Positions 26,200 to 34,989 of a stretch of DNA of 48,943 bases are shown piece by piece. The stretch lies in NCBI GenBank assembly GCA_903853895.1, contig CAINUX010000008.1, positions 1 to 48,943 on the forward strand, written 5' to 3'. Each line of letters begins with the position of its first letter. The stretch's first letter is position 1. Position numbers and translations under genes: made by a program. The notes beneath the pieces are model-generated. The model had not been told where the DNA came from, searched no databases, and was given only the letters and a program-made list of their open reading frames with translations. Source of the DNA: an uncultured beta proteobacterium (GTDB lineage: Bacteria > Pseudomonadota > Gammaproteobacteria > Burkholderiales > Burkholderiaceae_C).

Positions 26200-27165
26200 A
26201 TGAATCAAGGCTATCCGAGGTTGTTGGGAGATATCGGCGGGACCAACGCCCGTTGGGCGTGGCAGGCGTCGGCAGATGCTGGGCTGCAGGATGTTTCAGT
26301 TCAGCCGTGCGAGGCGAGCGCATCCATACAGGAGTCCGCCACCAACTACCTGGCTGCACACGGTCACAAGGACCCCGTGTGGGCCGGAATCGGTATCGCA
26401 ACGGCCATCACCGGTGACGAGGTGCGCCTGACCAACAGCGCCTGGCGTTTTTCGATTGCAGCTTTTCAGGATGCCATGGCTCTGGAGCGTTGCCTGGTGA
26501 TCAATGACTTCACGGCGTTGGCCATGAGTCTGCCCGCGTTGAAGGCGTCTGATCTGCGCCCCCTGGGTGGTGGCGCTGCGGTGGCGGGGTCCACCATTGC
26601 CTTGCTTGGCCCCGGCACTGGTCTGGGTGTTTCCGGTCTGGTGCCCGACGCGGCGGGTCGTTATATCGCCTTGAGTGGGGAGGGTGGTCACGTCACGCTG
26701 TCTGCCAGCGATGACACAGAGGCCAACCTGCTGTCGATACTGCGCAAGAAGTTTGAGCATGTCAGTGCTGAGCGGGTGCTTTCGGGATCAGGCTTGGTCA
26801 ATATGTACCAAGCCGTCTGCGCGCTGGAGGGTCTGCCTGCGCGAGATCTGGGGCCTGCCGATGTGACCGACGCTGCCATTGCGGGGTCAGATGCGCAATG
26901 CGTGCAGGCAGTCCATTACTTCACCCGCTTTCTGGGCAATGTCGCGGGCAATCTGGCCCTGACACTGGGCTCACTCGGCGGGGTTTACATTGGTGGAGGC
27001 GTGGTGCCGCGGCTGGGCGCTGCATTTGATGCGGCCGTCTTCAGGCAAAGCTTCGAGAGCAAGGGTCGTTACCGGGCATGGCTCTCCACACTACCTGTCT
27101 GGGTTATTACGGCGTCCACGCCGGCCTTGGTGGGGGCGGGACGGGCACTCGACACGCTGCCCTGA
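26200..27165 (+). CDS. glk: Glucokinase (ROK-unrelated, bacterial Glk family)
   Basis: ATP-dependent glucose kinase of 321 residues, making glucose-6-phosphate in the cytoplasm. Family motifs are in order: phosphate-binding LLGDIGGTNARW near the N-terminus, LTNSAWRFS, the catalytic Asp region LVINDFTALAMS, GPGTGLGVSG, GEGGHVTLS and the C-terminal GGVYIGGGVVPRLG. AAGGA lies about 9 bp before the ATG. A second glucokinase, fused to a regulator, follows after 63 bp and shares much of its sequence, so they look like an old tandem duplication. Glucose from MalQ and the amylases would be its substrate. Confidence 0.93.
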   Translation: MNQGYPRLLGDIGGTNARWAWQASADAGLQDVSVQPCEASASIQESATNYLAAHGHKDPVWAGIGIATAITGDEVRLTNSAWRFSIAAFQDAMALERCLVINDFTALAMSLPALKASDLRPLGGGAAVAGSTIALLGPGTGLGVSGLVPDAAGRYIALSGEGGHVTLSASDDTEANLLSILRKKFEHVSAERVLSGSGLVNMYQAVCALEGLPARDLGPADVTDAAIAGSDAQCVQAVHYFTRFLGNVAGNLALTLGSLGGVYIGGGVVPRLGAAFDAAVFRQSFESKGRYRAWLSTLPVWVITASTPALVGAGRALDTLP

Positions 27166-27228
27166 TCGCGTGGTTGCCGGCCGGTTAAGCTTTCACCCTT
27201 GACGAAACCATGACTAAGGGAAGCAGAC

Positions 27229-29148
27229 ATGTCCGAACCGCGTTTTGACCACCCGCGCCTGATAGCCGACATTGGCGGCACATTCGCCCGGTTTGCGCTG
27301 GAGGTGGCGCCGCACGTTTTCGAGCAGACAGAGTCCTTGCGCTGCGAGGATTTTGCAGACTTTCATGCGGCCATTACGGCCTACCTCGCCGGACTCAAGG
27401 GTGTGGCGCACGGCGACATCAAGCAGGCTGCCGTGGCCATTGCCAACCCGGTCGCCGGGGACCAGGTGCGTATGACGAATTACCACTGGCAGTTCTCGAT
27501 CGAGCAAATGCGTCAGCGCCTGAATTTTGACAATCTGGTGGTGGTCAACGACTTCACTGCTCTGGCGATGGCGGTTCCCACGCTGACCTCGCAGCAGCGC
27601 CGTCAATTTGGCGGTGGCGCGGCCATTCCCCGCAGCATGATCGGGTTGATTGGTGCGGGTACAGGGCTGGGGGTGTCTGGCCTGATTCCGGCGGATGACG
27701 GCTGGATCGCGCTGGGGACGGAAGGCGGGCACACCAGCTTTTCACCCCACGACGAGCGAGAGATCGCCATTCTGCAATACGCATGGCGCACCCATAAGCA
27801 CGTGTCGTTTGAACGCCTGACATCTGGCTCAGGCATCGAGCTGATTTTTCGAGCGCTGACAGACCGCGCGGGACTGCCCGAGCGCACGCTGGATGCGCCT
27901 GAAATCACCCGTCTTGCATTGGAGGGAAGTGACCCGCTGTGCAAGGAAACAATTGATGTCTTTTGCGCCATTCTGGGCACCGCCGCGGCCAATCTGGCGG
28001 TCAGCCAGGGTGCGTTTGGCGGCATCTACATTGGTGGCGGTATCGTGCCCCGCCTGGGACTGTATTTCGACCAGAGCCCATTTCGGGAGCGCTTTGAAGA
28101 CAAGGGCCGCTTTACCGATTACATGAAGGGCATCCCGACCTTCGTCATTACCGCAACCAATGCAACGCTGCTGGGCGCTGCCGTCATTTTGTCGTCGCAA
28201 CTGCGCGAGCTCGACGGTGCCAATGGCTCGGCCATACTGGCGCAGATCCGCAGAGCTCTGGCCAGCCTGTCCCCCGCCGAGCAGCGGGTTGCACAACATG
28301 TGCTAGCGCAACCCCGCTCTGCGCTGAATGACCCGATTGCCACGATTGCCCGGGCTGCCGATGTCAGTCAGCCCACCGTCATCCGTTTCTGTCGTTCGCT
28401 GGGCTGCGAAGGTCTGTCGGACTTCAAATTGCGGCTGGCTTCGGGCTTGACCGGAACCATTCCCATCACCCATACCCAGGTGACCGGCAAGGACTCCATG
28501 CTGGAGCTCGGCGCCAAGGTTTTGGGCAACACCGCATCAGCCATTTTGCAGGCGCGCGACCATTTGAACCGCGACAGCATGGACCGCGCCATGCGCATGA
28601 TTGCGGACGCGCGGCGCCTCGAAATCTATGCTGTAGGTCACTATGGCGCCGTCGCAAGCGACGCCCAGTTCAAGTTTTTGCGGGTTGGCGTGTCGGCCGT
28701 GGCCTATACCGACCCGCGTCTGCAAACCCTGTCCGCCAACCTGTTGCGTCCGGATGACGTGGTGCTCATCATCAGTAGCAGCGGGCGCATTGCCGAGTTG
28801 TTGGCTGTGGCTGAAGCAGCGCAGGAGCGCGGTGCGAAGGTGGTGGCCATTACCGAAAGCCAGTCGCCACTGGCGCGCAAGGCCGATCTGGCGTTGATCG
28901 TGGACCATGTGGAAGACATTGCAACCCAGGTTCCCATGATCAGCCGCATCCTGCACCTGTTGATGGTGGATATTCTGGTGGTGGGCGTCACCCTGCACCG
29001 CGGGGCCAGCTTGCCCGCGTTGGGTAGCGATGCCACCATGGGTCTGGATGAAGTGGCACCGGGCCAAACCACCTCGGGTGCCCGGCGCAAGGCGCCTGGT
29101 GTGAGTGCCGCCGGACCGTTGGCGCATCTGACCTCTCATAGTCGCTAA
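27229..29148 (+). CDS. Bifunctional glucokinase / RpiR-family transcriptional regulator
   Basis: A 639-residue fusion. Residues 1 to about 325 are a complete glucokinase (LIADIGGTFARFA; LVVVNDFTALAMA; GAGTGLGVSG; GTEGGHTSFS; GGIYIGGGIVPRLG). Residues about 335-405 are an RpiR helix-turn-helix (LSPAEQRVAQHVLAQPR, then DPIATIARAADVSQPTVIRF). Residues about 455-580 are a SIS sugar-phosphate-binding domain (LEIYAVGHYGAVASDAQFKF; VLIISSSGRIAELL). Such fusions are known in Burkholderiales. The regulatory half resembles HexR, which binds TGTAnT-n3-AnTACA-type sites and responds to 2-keto-3-deoxy-6-phosphogluconate; similar dyads occur in front of the sugar operons here. A good ribosome site (AGGGAAG) precedes the ATG. 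The last about 35 residues are low-complexity. Confidence 0.93.
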   Translation: MSEPRFDHPRLIADIGGTFARFALEVAPHVFEQTESLRCEDFADFHAAITAYLAGLKGVAHGDIKQAAVAIANPVAGDQVRMTNYHWQFSIEQMRQRLNFDNLVVVNDFTALAMAVPTLTSQQRRQFGGGAAIPRSMIGLIGAGTGLGVSGLIPADDGWIALGTEGGHTSFSPHDEREIAILQYAWRTHKHVSFERLTSGSGIELIFRALTDRAGLPERTLDAPEITRLALEGSDPLCKETIDVFCAILGTAAANLAVSQGAFGGIYIGGGIVPRLGLYFDQSPFRERFEDKGRFTDYMKGIPTFVITATNATLLGAAVILSSQLRELDGANGSAILAQIRRALASLSPAEQRVAQHVLAQPRSALNDPIATIARAADVSQPTVIRFCRSLGCEGLSDFKLRLASGLTGTIPITHTQVTGKDSMLELGAKVLGNTASAILQARDHLNRDSMDRAMRMIADARRLEIYAVGHYGAVASDAQFKFLRVGVSAVAYTDPRLQTLSANLLRPDDVVLIISSSGRIAELLAVAEAAQERGAKVVAITESQSPLARKADLALIVDHVEDIATQVPMISRILHLLMVDILVVGVTLHRGASLPALGSDATMGLDEVAPGQTTSGARRKAPGVSAAGPLAHLTSHSR

Positions 29149-29188
29149 TCCACGGCTCCGGGCATTTTATCCGGTCTGCTTCGCAAAT

Positions 29189-29203
29189 AGTAATTTGACT
29201 ACA
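29189..29203 (+). promoter_or_regulatory. Candidate sugar-regulon operator 6 (glgP upstream, distal)
   Basis: AGTAATTTGACTACA, one base off a symmetric TGTAAT-n3-ACTACA dyad. It lies 131 bp before the phosphorylase start and 91 bp from the second site. Confidence 0.5.
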
Positions 29204-29279
29204 AGACCTGGTGATATCACTGGGTAATTGTTGGTGTTTTCCCTCGTACTTGGTGCGGATGGTGGTGGTAAACTAAGTT

Positions 29280-29294
29280 TGTTGTTTTACTACA
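29280..29294 (+). promoter_or_regulatory. Candidate sugar-regulon operator 7 (glgP upstream, proximal)
   Basis: TGTTGTTTTACTACA, differing at two positions from the site covering the malK -35. It lies 26 bp before the phosphorylase start codon. Confidence 0.5.
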
Positions 29295-29319
29295 TTTATG
29301 CCATTTTGGAGTGTTTCGC

Positions 29320-31761
29320 ATGCCCCGTCCCGCCAATTTGCCCCCAGTGTCACTCTCCCATTTGCGTCTGAGCGAAAAAATCGATTCGAACCATCGACCG
29401 ATCAGTCTGCAAGACCAGATGCAGACACTGTCGCACTTTGCGCGCGAGCAGTTGGCCGGCCGTTGGTCGGCTACCCAAGCCGCCGATGCGCAAGCCAAGC
29501 CAAAGCGGGTGTACTACCTGTCGATGGAATTCCTGATGGGGCGATCCCTGTCCAACGCGCTGGACGCACTGGACCTCACAGGTCCGGCCGCCGAGGCCCT
29601 GCAGGCCCATGCCCACACGCTGGAAGACGCCATGGAGCACGAGCCCGACGCGGCCTTGGGCAATGGTGGCCTGGGTCGTCTGGCGGCGTGCTTTCTGGAT
29701 TCCATGGCCACCTTGGGATTGCCGTCGTTTGGCTACGGCCTGCGCTATGAATTCGGCATGTTTGCCCAGCACCTGGATAACGGAGCCCAGACCGAAGGGC
29801 CGGATGCCTGGCTGGTAGGCGGCACACCCTGGGAGTTTGCGCGCCCGCAGGACACCTATACAGTGCGCCTGGGCGGCACGGTCGAGCAGGTGGACGGCAA
29901 GTCTGTCTGGAGCAATGGCAGCACGGTGCTGGCCCGCGCACACGACATGGTGGTGCCCGGCCACGGCACCCAGCGCGTCAGCACTCTGCGCCTGTGGAAG
30001 GCGCTGGCACCGCAGGCACTGGATCTGCAGGCCTTCAACGCCGGCGACATTGCGGCGGCGGCGGCCTACAAGAATGCCTGTGAGAGCATCTCCTGGGTGC
30101 TGTACCCGAATGACAGCACCGATGCAGGGCGCGAGCTGCGCCTCAAGCAGGAGTACTTCCTGGTCAGCGCCGCGATGCAAGACCTGGTCAAGAGGCACTT
30201 GAGCGAGAACGACAGTCTGTTGAACCTGCCCGAGAAAGTCTCCATTCACCTCAATGACACGCACCCCGCCATGAGTGTGGCCGAGCTGATGCGCCTGCTG
30301 TGCGACGAGCATGGCCTGGCCTGGGACACGGCATGGGTCCTGTGCACGCAGACGTTTTCGTACACCAACCACACCCTGATGCCCGAGGCGCTGGAGACCT
30401 GGCCCATGGCGCTGATGCAGCGCATGCTGCCGCGCCATCTGGACATCATTCTGCGCATCAACCACGACTTCCTGTTGCTGGCCGCGGCCTACCGGCCCGA
30501 CGACCACGACTTCCTGTCGCGCCTGTCGCTGATCGATGAGTCCGGCGAGCGCCGAGTGCGCATGGCCAATCTGTCCATCGTTGGCAGCCACACCGTCAAC
30601 GGCGTTTCGGCGCTGCACTCGGATCTGCTGGTGAAGAACCTGTTCTCCGACTTTGCGGCTATCTGGCCCCAGCGTTTTGTCAATGTGACCAATGGCGTCA
30701 CGCCGCGGCGCTGGCTGGCACAGTGCAATCCCGGGCTGGCCAGTCTGCTGGACCAGCACATCGGCAGCCGGTGGCGCCTGGACCTGAGTGCATTGCAGCG
30801 CATCGCGCCACTGGCCGCGGATGCGACGTTCCGCGCCGAGTTCAGTGCCGTCAAGGCAGCCAACAAGGAACGCCTGGCCGCTTACATCGCCAAGACCACC
30901 GGCATCACCGTCGACCCAAACAGCCTGTTCGATGTGCAGGTCAAACGCATCCACGAGTACAAGCGCCAGCTGCTCAACGTGCTGCATGTCATCACCCGCT
31001 ACCAGGCCATCCTGGCGAATCCGCAAGCCGCCTGGCAGCCGCGCACCGTCATATTTGCCGGCAAGGCGGCGTCCAGCTACCGCATGGCCAAGACCATCAT
31101 CCGCCTGATCCACGACGTCGGGCAAGTGGTGAACAACGATGCACGCGTTGGCGACAAACTGAAGGTGGTTTTCATACCCAACTACGGCGTGTCGGTGGCC
31201 GAGATCATCATGCCGGGCGCGGATCTGTCGGAGCAAATCTCCACGGCCGGGACCGAGGCTTCGGGCACCGGGAACATGAAGCTGTCCATGAACGGAGCGC
31301 TGACCATCGGCACCGATGACGGCGCCAATATCGAAATCCGCCAGGCCGTGGGTGATGACAATATTTTTATCTTCGGCTTGAAGACCCCTGAGGTGGCGGC
31401 TCTGGAACGCAGCGGTTACCACAGCGACACGGCGCTGCACGACAACCCGTCGTTGCAAGGCGTCATCCATGCCATTGCTGACGGCCAATTTTCGCCGGAC
31501 GAGCCCGGGCGCTACACCGAGCTGGTCGACAGTTTGATGGGTAGCAAGGACCGGTATTTCCTGCTGGCCGACCACGCCAGCTATGTGGCGGCGCAGCTGC
31601 GCGTGGATGACTTGTATCAACGAAGCGCAGACTGGACGCGCTGTGCTATTGCCAACGTGGCTGCCATGGGGGTATTCTCGTCAGACCACACCATTGCACA
31701 GTATGCGCACAGCATCTGGAAGGTGGCCCCTTCTGCCCAACGGGCACAGACCCCTGTTTAA
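29320..31761 (+). CDS. glgP: Alpha-glucan (glycogen/maltodextrin) phosphorylase
   Basis: GT35 phosphorylase of 813 residues that releases glucose-1-phosphate from alpha-1,4-glucans. The ATG at 29320 is chosen over a GTG 9 bp upstream because GGAG (29308-29311) is correctly spaced from it. Landmarks are RVYYLSMEFLMGRSL, ALGNGGLGRLAACFLDS, HLNDTHPAMSVAEL and the PLP site EASGTGNMKLSMNGALTIGT with the Schiff-base Lys654. The length equals MalP/GlgP. Neighbouring malQ and absence of glycogen-synthesis genes in the window suggest a maltodextrin role (malP), but glgP cannot be excluded. malQ starts 13 bp downstream. Confidence 0.93.
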   Translation: MPRPANLPPVSLSHLRLSEKIDSNHRPISLQDQMQTLSHFAREQLAGRWSATQAADAQAKPKRVYYLSMEFLMGRSLSNALDALDLTGPAAEALQAHAHTLEDAMEHEPDAALGNGGLGRLAACFLDSMATLGLPSFGYGLRYEFGMFAQHLDNGAQTEGPDAWLVGGTPWEFARPQDTYTVRLGGTVEQVDGKSVWSNGSTVLARAHDMVVPGHGTQRVSTLRLWKALAPQALDLQAFNAGDIAAAAAYKNACESISWVLYPNDSTDAGRELRLKQEYFLVSAAMQDLVKRHLSENDSLLNLPEKVSIHLNDTHPAMSVAELMRLLCDEHGLAWDTAWVLCTQTFSYTNHTLMPEALETWPMALMQRMLPRHLDIILRINHDFLLLAAAYRPDDHDFLSRLSLIDESGERRVRMANLSIVGSHTVNGVSALHSDLLVKNLFSDFAAIWPQRFVNVTNGVTPRRWLAQCNPGLASLLDQHIGSRWRLDLSALQRIAPLAADATFRAEFSAVKAANKERLAAYIAKTTGITVDPNSLFDVQVKRIHEYKRQLLNVLHVITRYQAILANPQAAWQPRTVIFAGKAASSYRMAKTIIRLIHDVGQVVNNDARVGDKLKVVFIPNYGVSVAEIIMPGADLSEQISTAGTEASGTGNMKLSMNGALTIGTDDGANIEIRQAVGDDNIFIFGLKTPEVAALERSGYHSDTALHDNPSLQGVIHAIADGQFSPDEPGRYTELVDSLMGSKDRYFLLADHASYVAAQLRVDDLYQRSADWTRCAIANVAAMGVFSSDHTIAQYAHSIWKVAPSAQRAQTPV

Positions 31762-31774
31762 TCGGTAGTCCGAC

Positions 31775-33283
31775 ATGAAATTTTCCCGAAAAAGTGGTGT
31801 GCTGCTGCACCCCACGTCCTTGCCTGGGCCGTTTGGTAGCGGTGACCTGGGTACCGCTGCCTATCACTTTGTCGACTGGCTGCAGACCGCCGGCCAGAAG
31901 CTGTGGCAGATCCTGCCGCTCAGCGGCATTGGTCCGGGCAATTCGCCGTATATGAGCAGCTCGGCCTTTGCCGGCAACCTGTTGCTGATCGACCTGGAAG
32001 ACCTGCAGCGCGAGGGCTGGCTGCAAGCCGATGACCTGACACCGGACGCAGGCTTTGAGGCTCAGCGGCAGAACTTTGCCGCCGTGTGGCCCTGGCGCAT
32101 GGAGCGCCTGGCGCGCGCCGCGCGCGCGTTTGCGGCAGCACCCGCTCAACATGAGGCGGCGTTTGATGCCTTTTGCCAGGCGCAAAGCGCATGGCTGGAC
32201 AACTACGCACTGTTCATGTCGCTGGCCGAGCACTTCAACTGGAAAGACTGGTGCGAGTGGGAGGGCGGTTTGGCCCTGCGCGAACCCCATGCGATGGATC
32301 AGGCCCGCAGCACGCACGCGCAGCGCATTGCATTCTGGAAATTTTGCCAATGGCGCTTCTTCACCCAGTGGCTGCGCCTGCGCGCCTATGCCAACTGGCG
32401 GGGCATCCAGATCGTCGGTGATGCGCCCATCTTTATTGCGTACCAAAGCGCCGAGGTCTGGGCGCGCCAGGACCTGTTTGACCTGGACGCCAGCGGCCGC
32501 CCCCGGGTGGTGGCCGGCGTGCCGCCGGACTATTTCAGCGAGACCGGTCAGCGCTGGGGAAACCCCATGTATCTGTGGAGCGCCCATTCCGCCGAGGGCT
32601 ACGCCTGGTGGATTGAGCGCGTTCGGCGGACCTTTGAACTGGTCGACATCGTGCGCATCGACCACTTCCGTGGCTTTGCCAGCTATTGGGAGGTCCCCGC
32701 CAGCGAACCAACTGCCATGAAGGGGCAGTGGTTGCCCGGGCCGGGTGCCGCGCTGTTCAATGCCATCCATGCCGCTCTGGGCCCGCTGGCCATCATTGCC
32801 GAAGACCTAGGTGAGGTGACGCCCGATGTGGAGGCCTTGCGCCGCGAGTTTGCCTTCCCCGGCATGCGCATCCTGCAGTTCGCGTTTGGGGACGACAGCA
32901 CCAACACCTTTCTGCCGCACCACCACCAGAACGATACCGTGGTCTACACCGGCACACATGACAACGACACCACCCGAGGCTGGTGGCAGACTGCATCGGA
33001 CAAAGAGCGCAAAAACGTGCGCGACTACTTGGCCGTGGACGGCCATGACATCCACTGGGACCTGATGCGCGCCGCCTGCGCCAGCGTGGCCGACACCGCC
33101 ATTCACCCCATGCAGGACATCCTGGGCCTGGGCACCGAGCACCGCATGAACTTTCCGGGCAAGTGCGAGGGCTACTGGGAGTGGCGCTTCGAATGGTCGC
33201 AGGTGCTGCCCGAGCACGCCGGCCGCCTGGCCGAGCTGTGCCGCATCTACGGGCGCGATGGCTCGAACGATTTGAAGCGCTAG
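31775..33283 (+). CDS. malQ: 4-alpha-glucanotransferase
   Basis: GH77 amylomaltase of 502 residues that shuffles maltodextrin chains and releases glucose in the cytoplasm, supplying both glucokinase and phosphorylase. N-terminal RKSGVLLHPTSLPGPFGSGD, GPGNSPYMSSSAFAGN and GDAPIFIAYQSAEVW are typical. The catalytic Asp lies in VRIDHFRGF, the acid/base Glu in IIAEDLGEVT and the third acid in THDNDTTRG. Its stop codon TAG (33281-33283) is the first triplet of an interspersed repeat, so the present C-terminus (GSNDLKR) may have been set by the repeat. Confidence 0.94.
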   Translation: MKFSRKSGVLLHPTSLPGPFGSGDLGTAAYHFVDWLQTAGQKLWQILPLSGIGPGNSPYMSSSAFAGNLLLIDLEDLQREGWLQADDLTPDAGFEAQRQNFAAVWPWRMERLARAARAFAAAPAQHEAAFDAFCQAQSAWLDNYALFMSLAEHFNWKDWCEWEGGLALREPHAMDQARSTHAQRIAFWKFCQWRFFTQWLRLRAYANWRGIQIVGDAPIFIAYQSAEVWARQDLFDLDASGRPRVVAGVPPDYFSETGQRWGNPMYLWSAHSAEGYAWWIERVRRTFELVDIVRIDHFRGFASYWEVPASEPTAMKGQWLPGPGAALFNAIHAALGPLAIIAEDLGEVTPDVEALRREFAFPGMRILQFAFGDDSTNTFLPHHHQNDTVVYTGTHDNDTTRGWWQTASDKERKNVRDYLAVDGHDIHWDLMRAACASVADTAIHPMQDILGLGTEHRMNFPGKCEGYWEWRFEWSQVLPEHAGRLAELCRIYGRDGSNDLKR

Positions 33284-33325
33284 CCCTCGTGGAATGGATA
33301 TAGTGAGCTATCAATTTGGTAGCAT
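33281..33325 (-). repeat. Interspersed palindromic repeat, copy C (abuts malQ)
   Basis: TAGCCCTCGTGGAATGGAT, then GAGCTATCAATTTGGTAGC. The first three bases are the malQ stop codon. It has the same orientation relative to the gene as copies A and B but falls in the third possible reading frame. The rest of the gap to 33411 shows nothing further. Confidence 0.6.
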
Positions 33326-33410
33326 TTCGGATATCCACAGATTTCTACTGGAAGGGTCCCCAGTCGGTGTAAGCTCTTGCCACGTTTCCTCCACCTAACA
33401 CCGCAAGACC

Positions 33411-34973
33411 ATGCATGACATCCGCCTCAATCCACTAGACGCCGCCTGGATCGTTACCGAAACCCGCGCCACGCCCAACCATGTGGGCGGCCTGTTGCAG
33501 TTCAAGTTGCCTGACGATGCGCCCAAGGATTTCATGCGCAAGATGATGGCGGAGTTCCGCAGTCACCGCAAATTCACGCCGCCCTGGAACCAGTGCCTCA
33601 AGCCATCCTTCAGCATGAACCCCGTGCGCATCTGGGTCGAGGACAAGAACATTGACCTGGAATACCACGTCCGCCATGCAGCGCTGCCGTGGCCCGGCGG
33701 TGAACGGGAGTTGGGCGAGCTGGTGGGGCGCCTGCAAAGCACACCGCTGGACCTGTCGCGGCCACCATGGGAGTGCACCATCATTGAAGGGCTGGAGGGC
33801 AACCGCTTTGCACTCTTTATCAAGATGCACCATTCGCTGATCGACGGCATCAGCGGGGTCAAGCTGCTGCAACGCGGCATGTCCGCTGACCGTGCGCACA
33901 GCCTGCATCTGCCACCCTTCTGGGCATCTGGCAAAGAGCCACGTGCTTCCGTGCGCGCCGCCCATGAAGCGCTGCTGCCTACGGTGACCCACGCCATTGC
34001 CGGCGCAGTGCAGGAGCTGCGCATTCAGGCCGCCACCGTACCCCAGCTCGCAGTTGCCTTTGGGAAAATGGTCAAGCGTGCCATGGAGCCGGGCAACGGC
34101 ATGACCATGCCGTTTGACGCACCGCGCTCCATCCTCAATGGCCGGGTGCGGGAAAAGCGCCGCTTTGCGACGCAGCAGTTTTCACTGGAGCGCATGAAGG
34201 CACTGGCCGCGGCGGCGGACTGCACGCTCAATGACATCGTGCTGGCCATCTGCGGTGGCGCGCTGCGGCGTTTTCTGGACGAGCGCAACAGCCTGCCTTT
34301 CAAACCCATGACCGCCGGCATTCCGGTGTCGGTGCGCCCCAAGGATGATGACGGCAATGGCAACGCCATCACCTTCATCGTGTCCACATTGGGCACCAAC
34401 ATTGCCGATGTGCGCGAGCGTCTGGCGGCCATCCGCCAGTCCGTGAAGCAAGCCAAGGAGCAGGTGCAGAGCTTGCCGCGCCAGGCCATGATGCAGTACA
34501 CGGTGTTGCTCATGACGCCCACCATTCTGACCCTGCTCACCGGCATTGGCGGGCGCACGCGACCCATGTTCAACATCACCATTTCCAACGTGCCCGGCCC
34601 GGACACACCGCTGTTTTTCCGTGGCGCTGAAATGGTGGCAACCTATCCCGCGTCCATCGTGACGCATGGGCAGGCGCTCAACATCACATGCCAGAGCTAT
34701 GCCGGTTACATGAACTTCGGCTTCACCGGTTGTCATTCGTCGCTGCCCAGCATGCAGCGCCTGGCGGTCTATACCGCCGATGCCTTGGCCGATATGGAAA
34801 AGGAGTTCATGCCGGGGGCCGTGGCGCATTCTGTGAAGCCTGTTGCAAAAGCAGGGAAAGCAGCGAAAGCAGCCAAAGTGGCACCTGTCGCCAAGCCCAG
34901 GCTCGTACCGGCGGCGAAGCCCAAGCTGGCGGCGGCTCCGGCACGCCGGGCTCCGCGCAAGAAGGCGGCATAG
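33411..34973 (+). CDS. Wax ester synthase / diacylglycerol acyltransferase (WS/DGAT)
   Basis: Acyltransferase of 520 residues that esterifies fatty alcohols or diacylglycerol with acyl-CoA to make storage lipid. The active-site HHxxxDG motif is present as FIKMHHSLIDGISGVKLLQR (His140, His141, Asp145), with the N-terminal LNPLDAAWIVTE segment, NDIVLAICGGALRRFL and the C-terminal ITISNVPGP. The first about 470 residues correspond to a normal WS/DGAT. The last about 45 residues are an unusual Ala/Lys/Pro-rich repetitive tail (KPVAKAGKAAKAAKVAPVAK), strongly basic, like histone H1-type or granule-associated tails. It sits alone between the repeat and mobB (16 bp before it). Confidence 0.9.
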   Translation: MHDIRLNPLDAAWIVTETRATPNHVGGLLQFKLPDDAPKDFMRKMMAEFRSHRKFTPPWNQCLKPSFSMNPVRIWVEDKNIDLEYHVRHAALPWPGGERELGELVGRLQSTPLDLSRPPWECTIIEGLEGNRFALFIKMHHSLIDGISGVKLLQRGMSADRAHSLHLPPFWASGKEPRASVRAAHEALLPTVTHAIAGAVQELRIQAATVPQLAVAFGKMVKRAMEPGNGMTMPFDAPRSILNGRVREKRRFATQQFSLERMKALAAAADCTLNDIVLAICGGALRRFLDERNSLPFKPMTAGIPVSVRPKDDDGNGNAITFIVSTLGTNIADVRERLAAIRQSVKQAKEQVQSLPRQAMMQYTVLLMTPTILTLLTGIGGRTRPMFNITISNVPGPDTPLFFRGAEMVATYPASIVTHGQALNITCQSYAGYMNFGFTGCHSSLPSMQRLAVYTADALADMEKEFMPGAVAHSVKPVAKAGKAAKAAKVAPVAKPRLVPAAKPKLAAAPARRAPRKKAA

Positions 34974-34989
34974 CCTTTCAGAAAGACCT

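Noticed and set aside
29350..31620. Long open frame antisense to the phosphorylase (756 residues)
   Set aside because: Third-position GC bias leaves the opposite frame open; no ribosome site or domain, while the sense gene is unmistakable.
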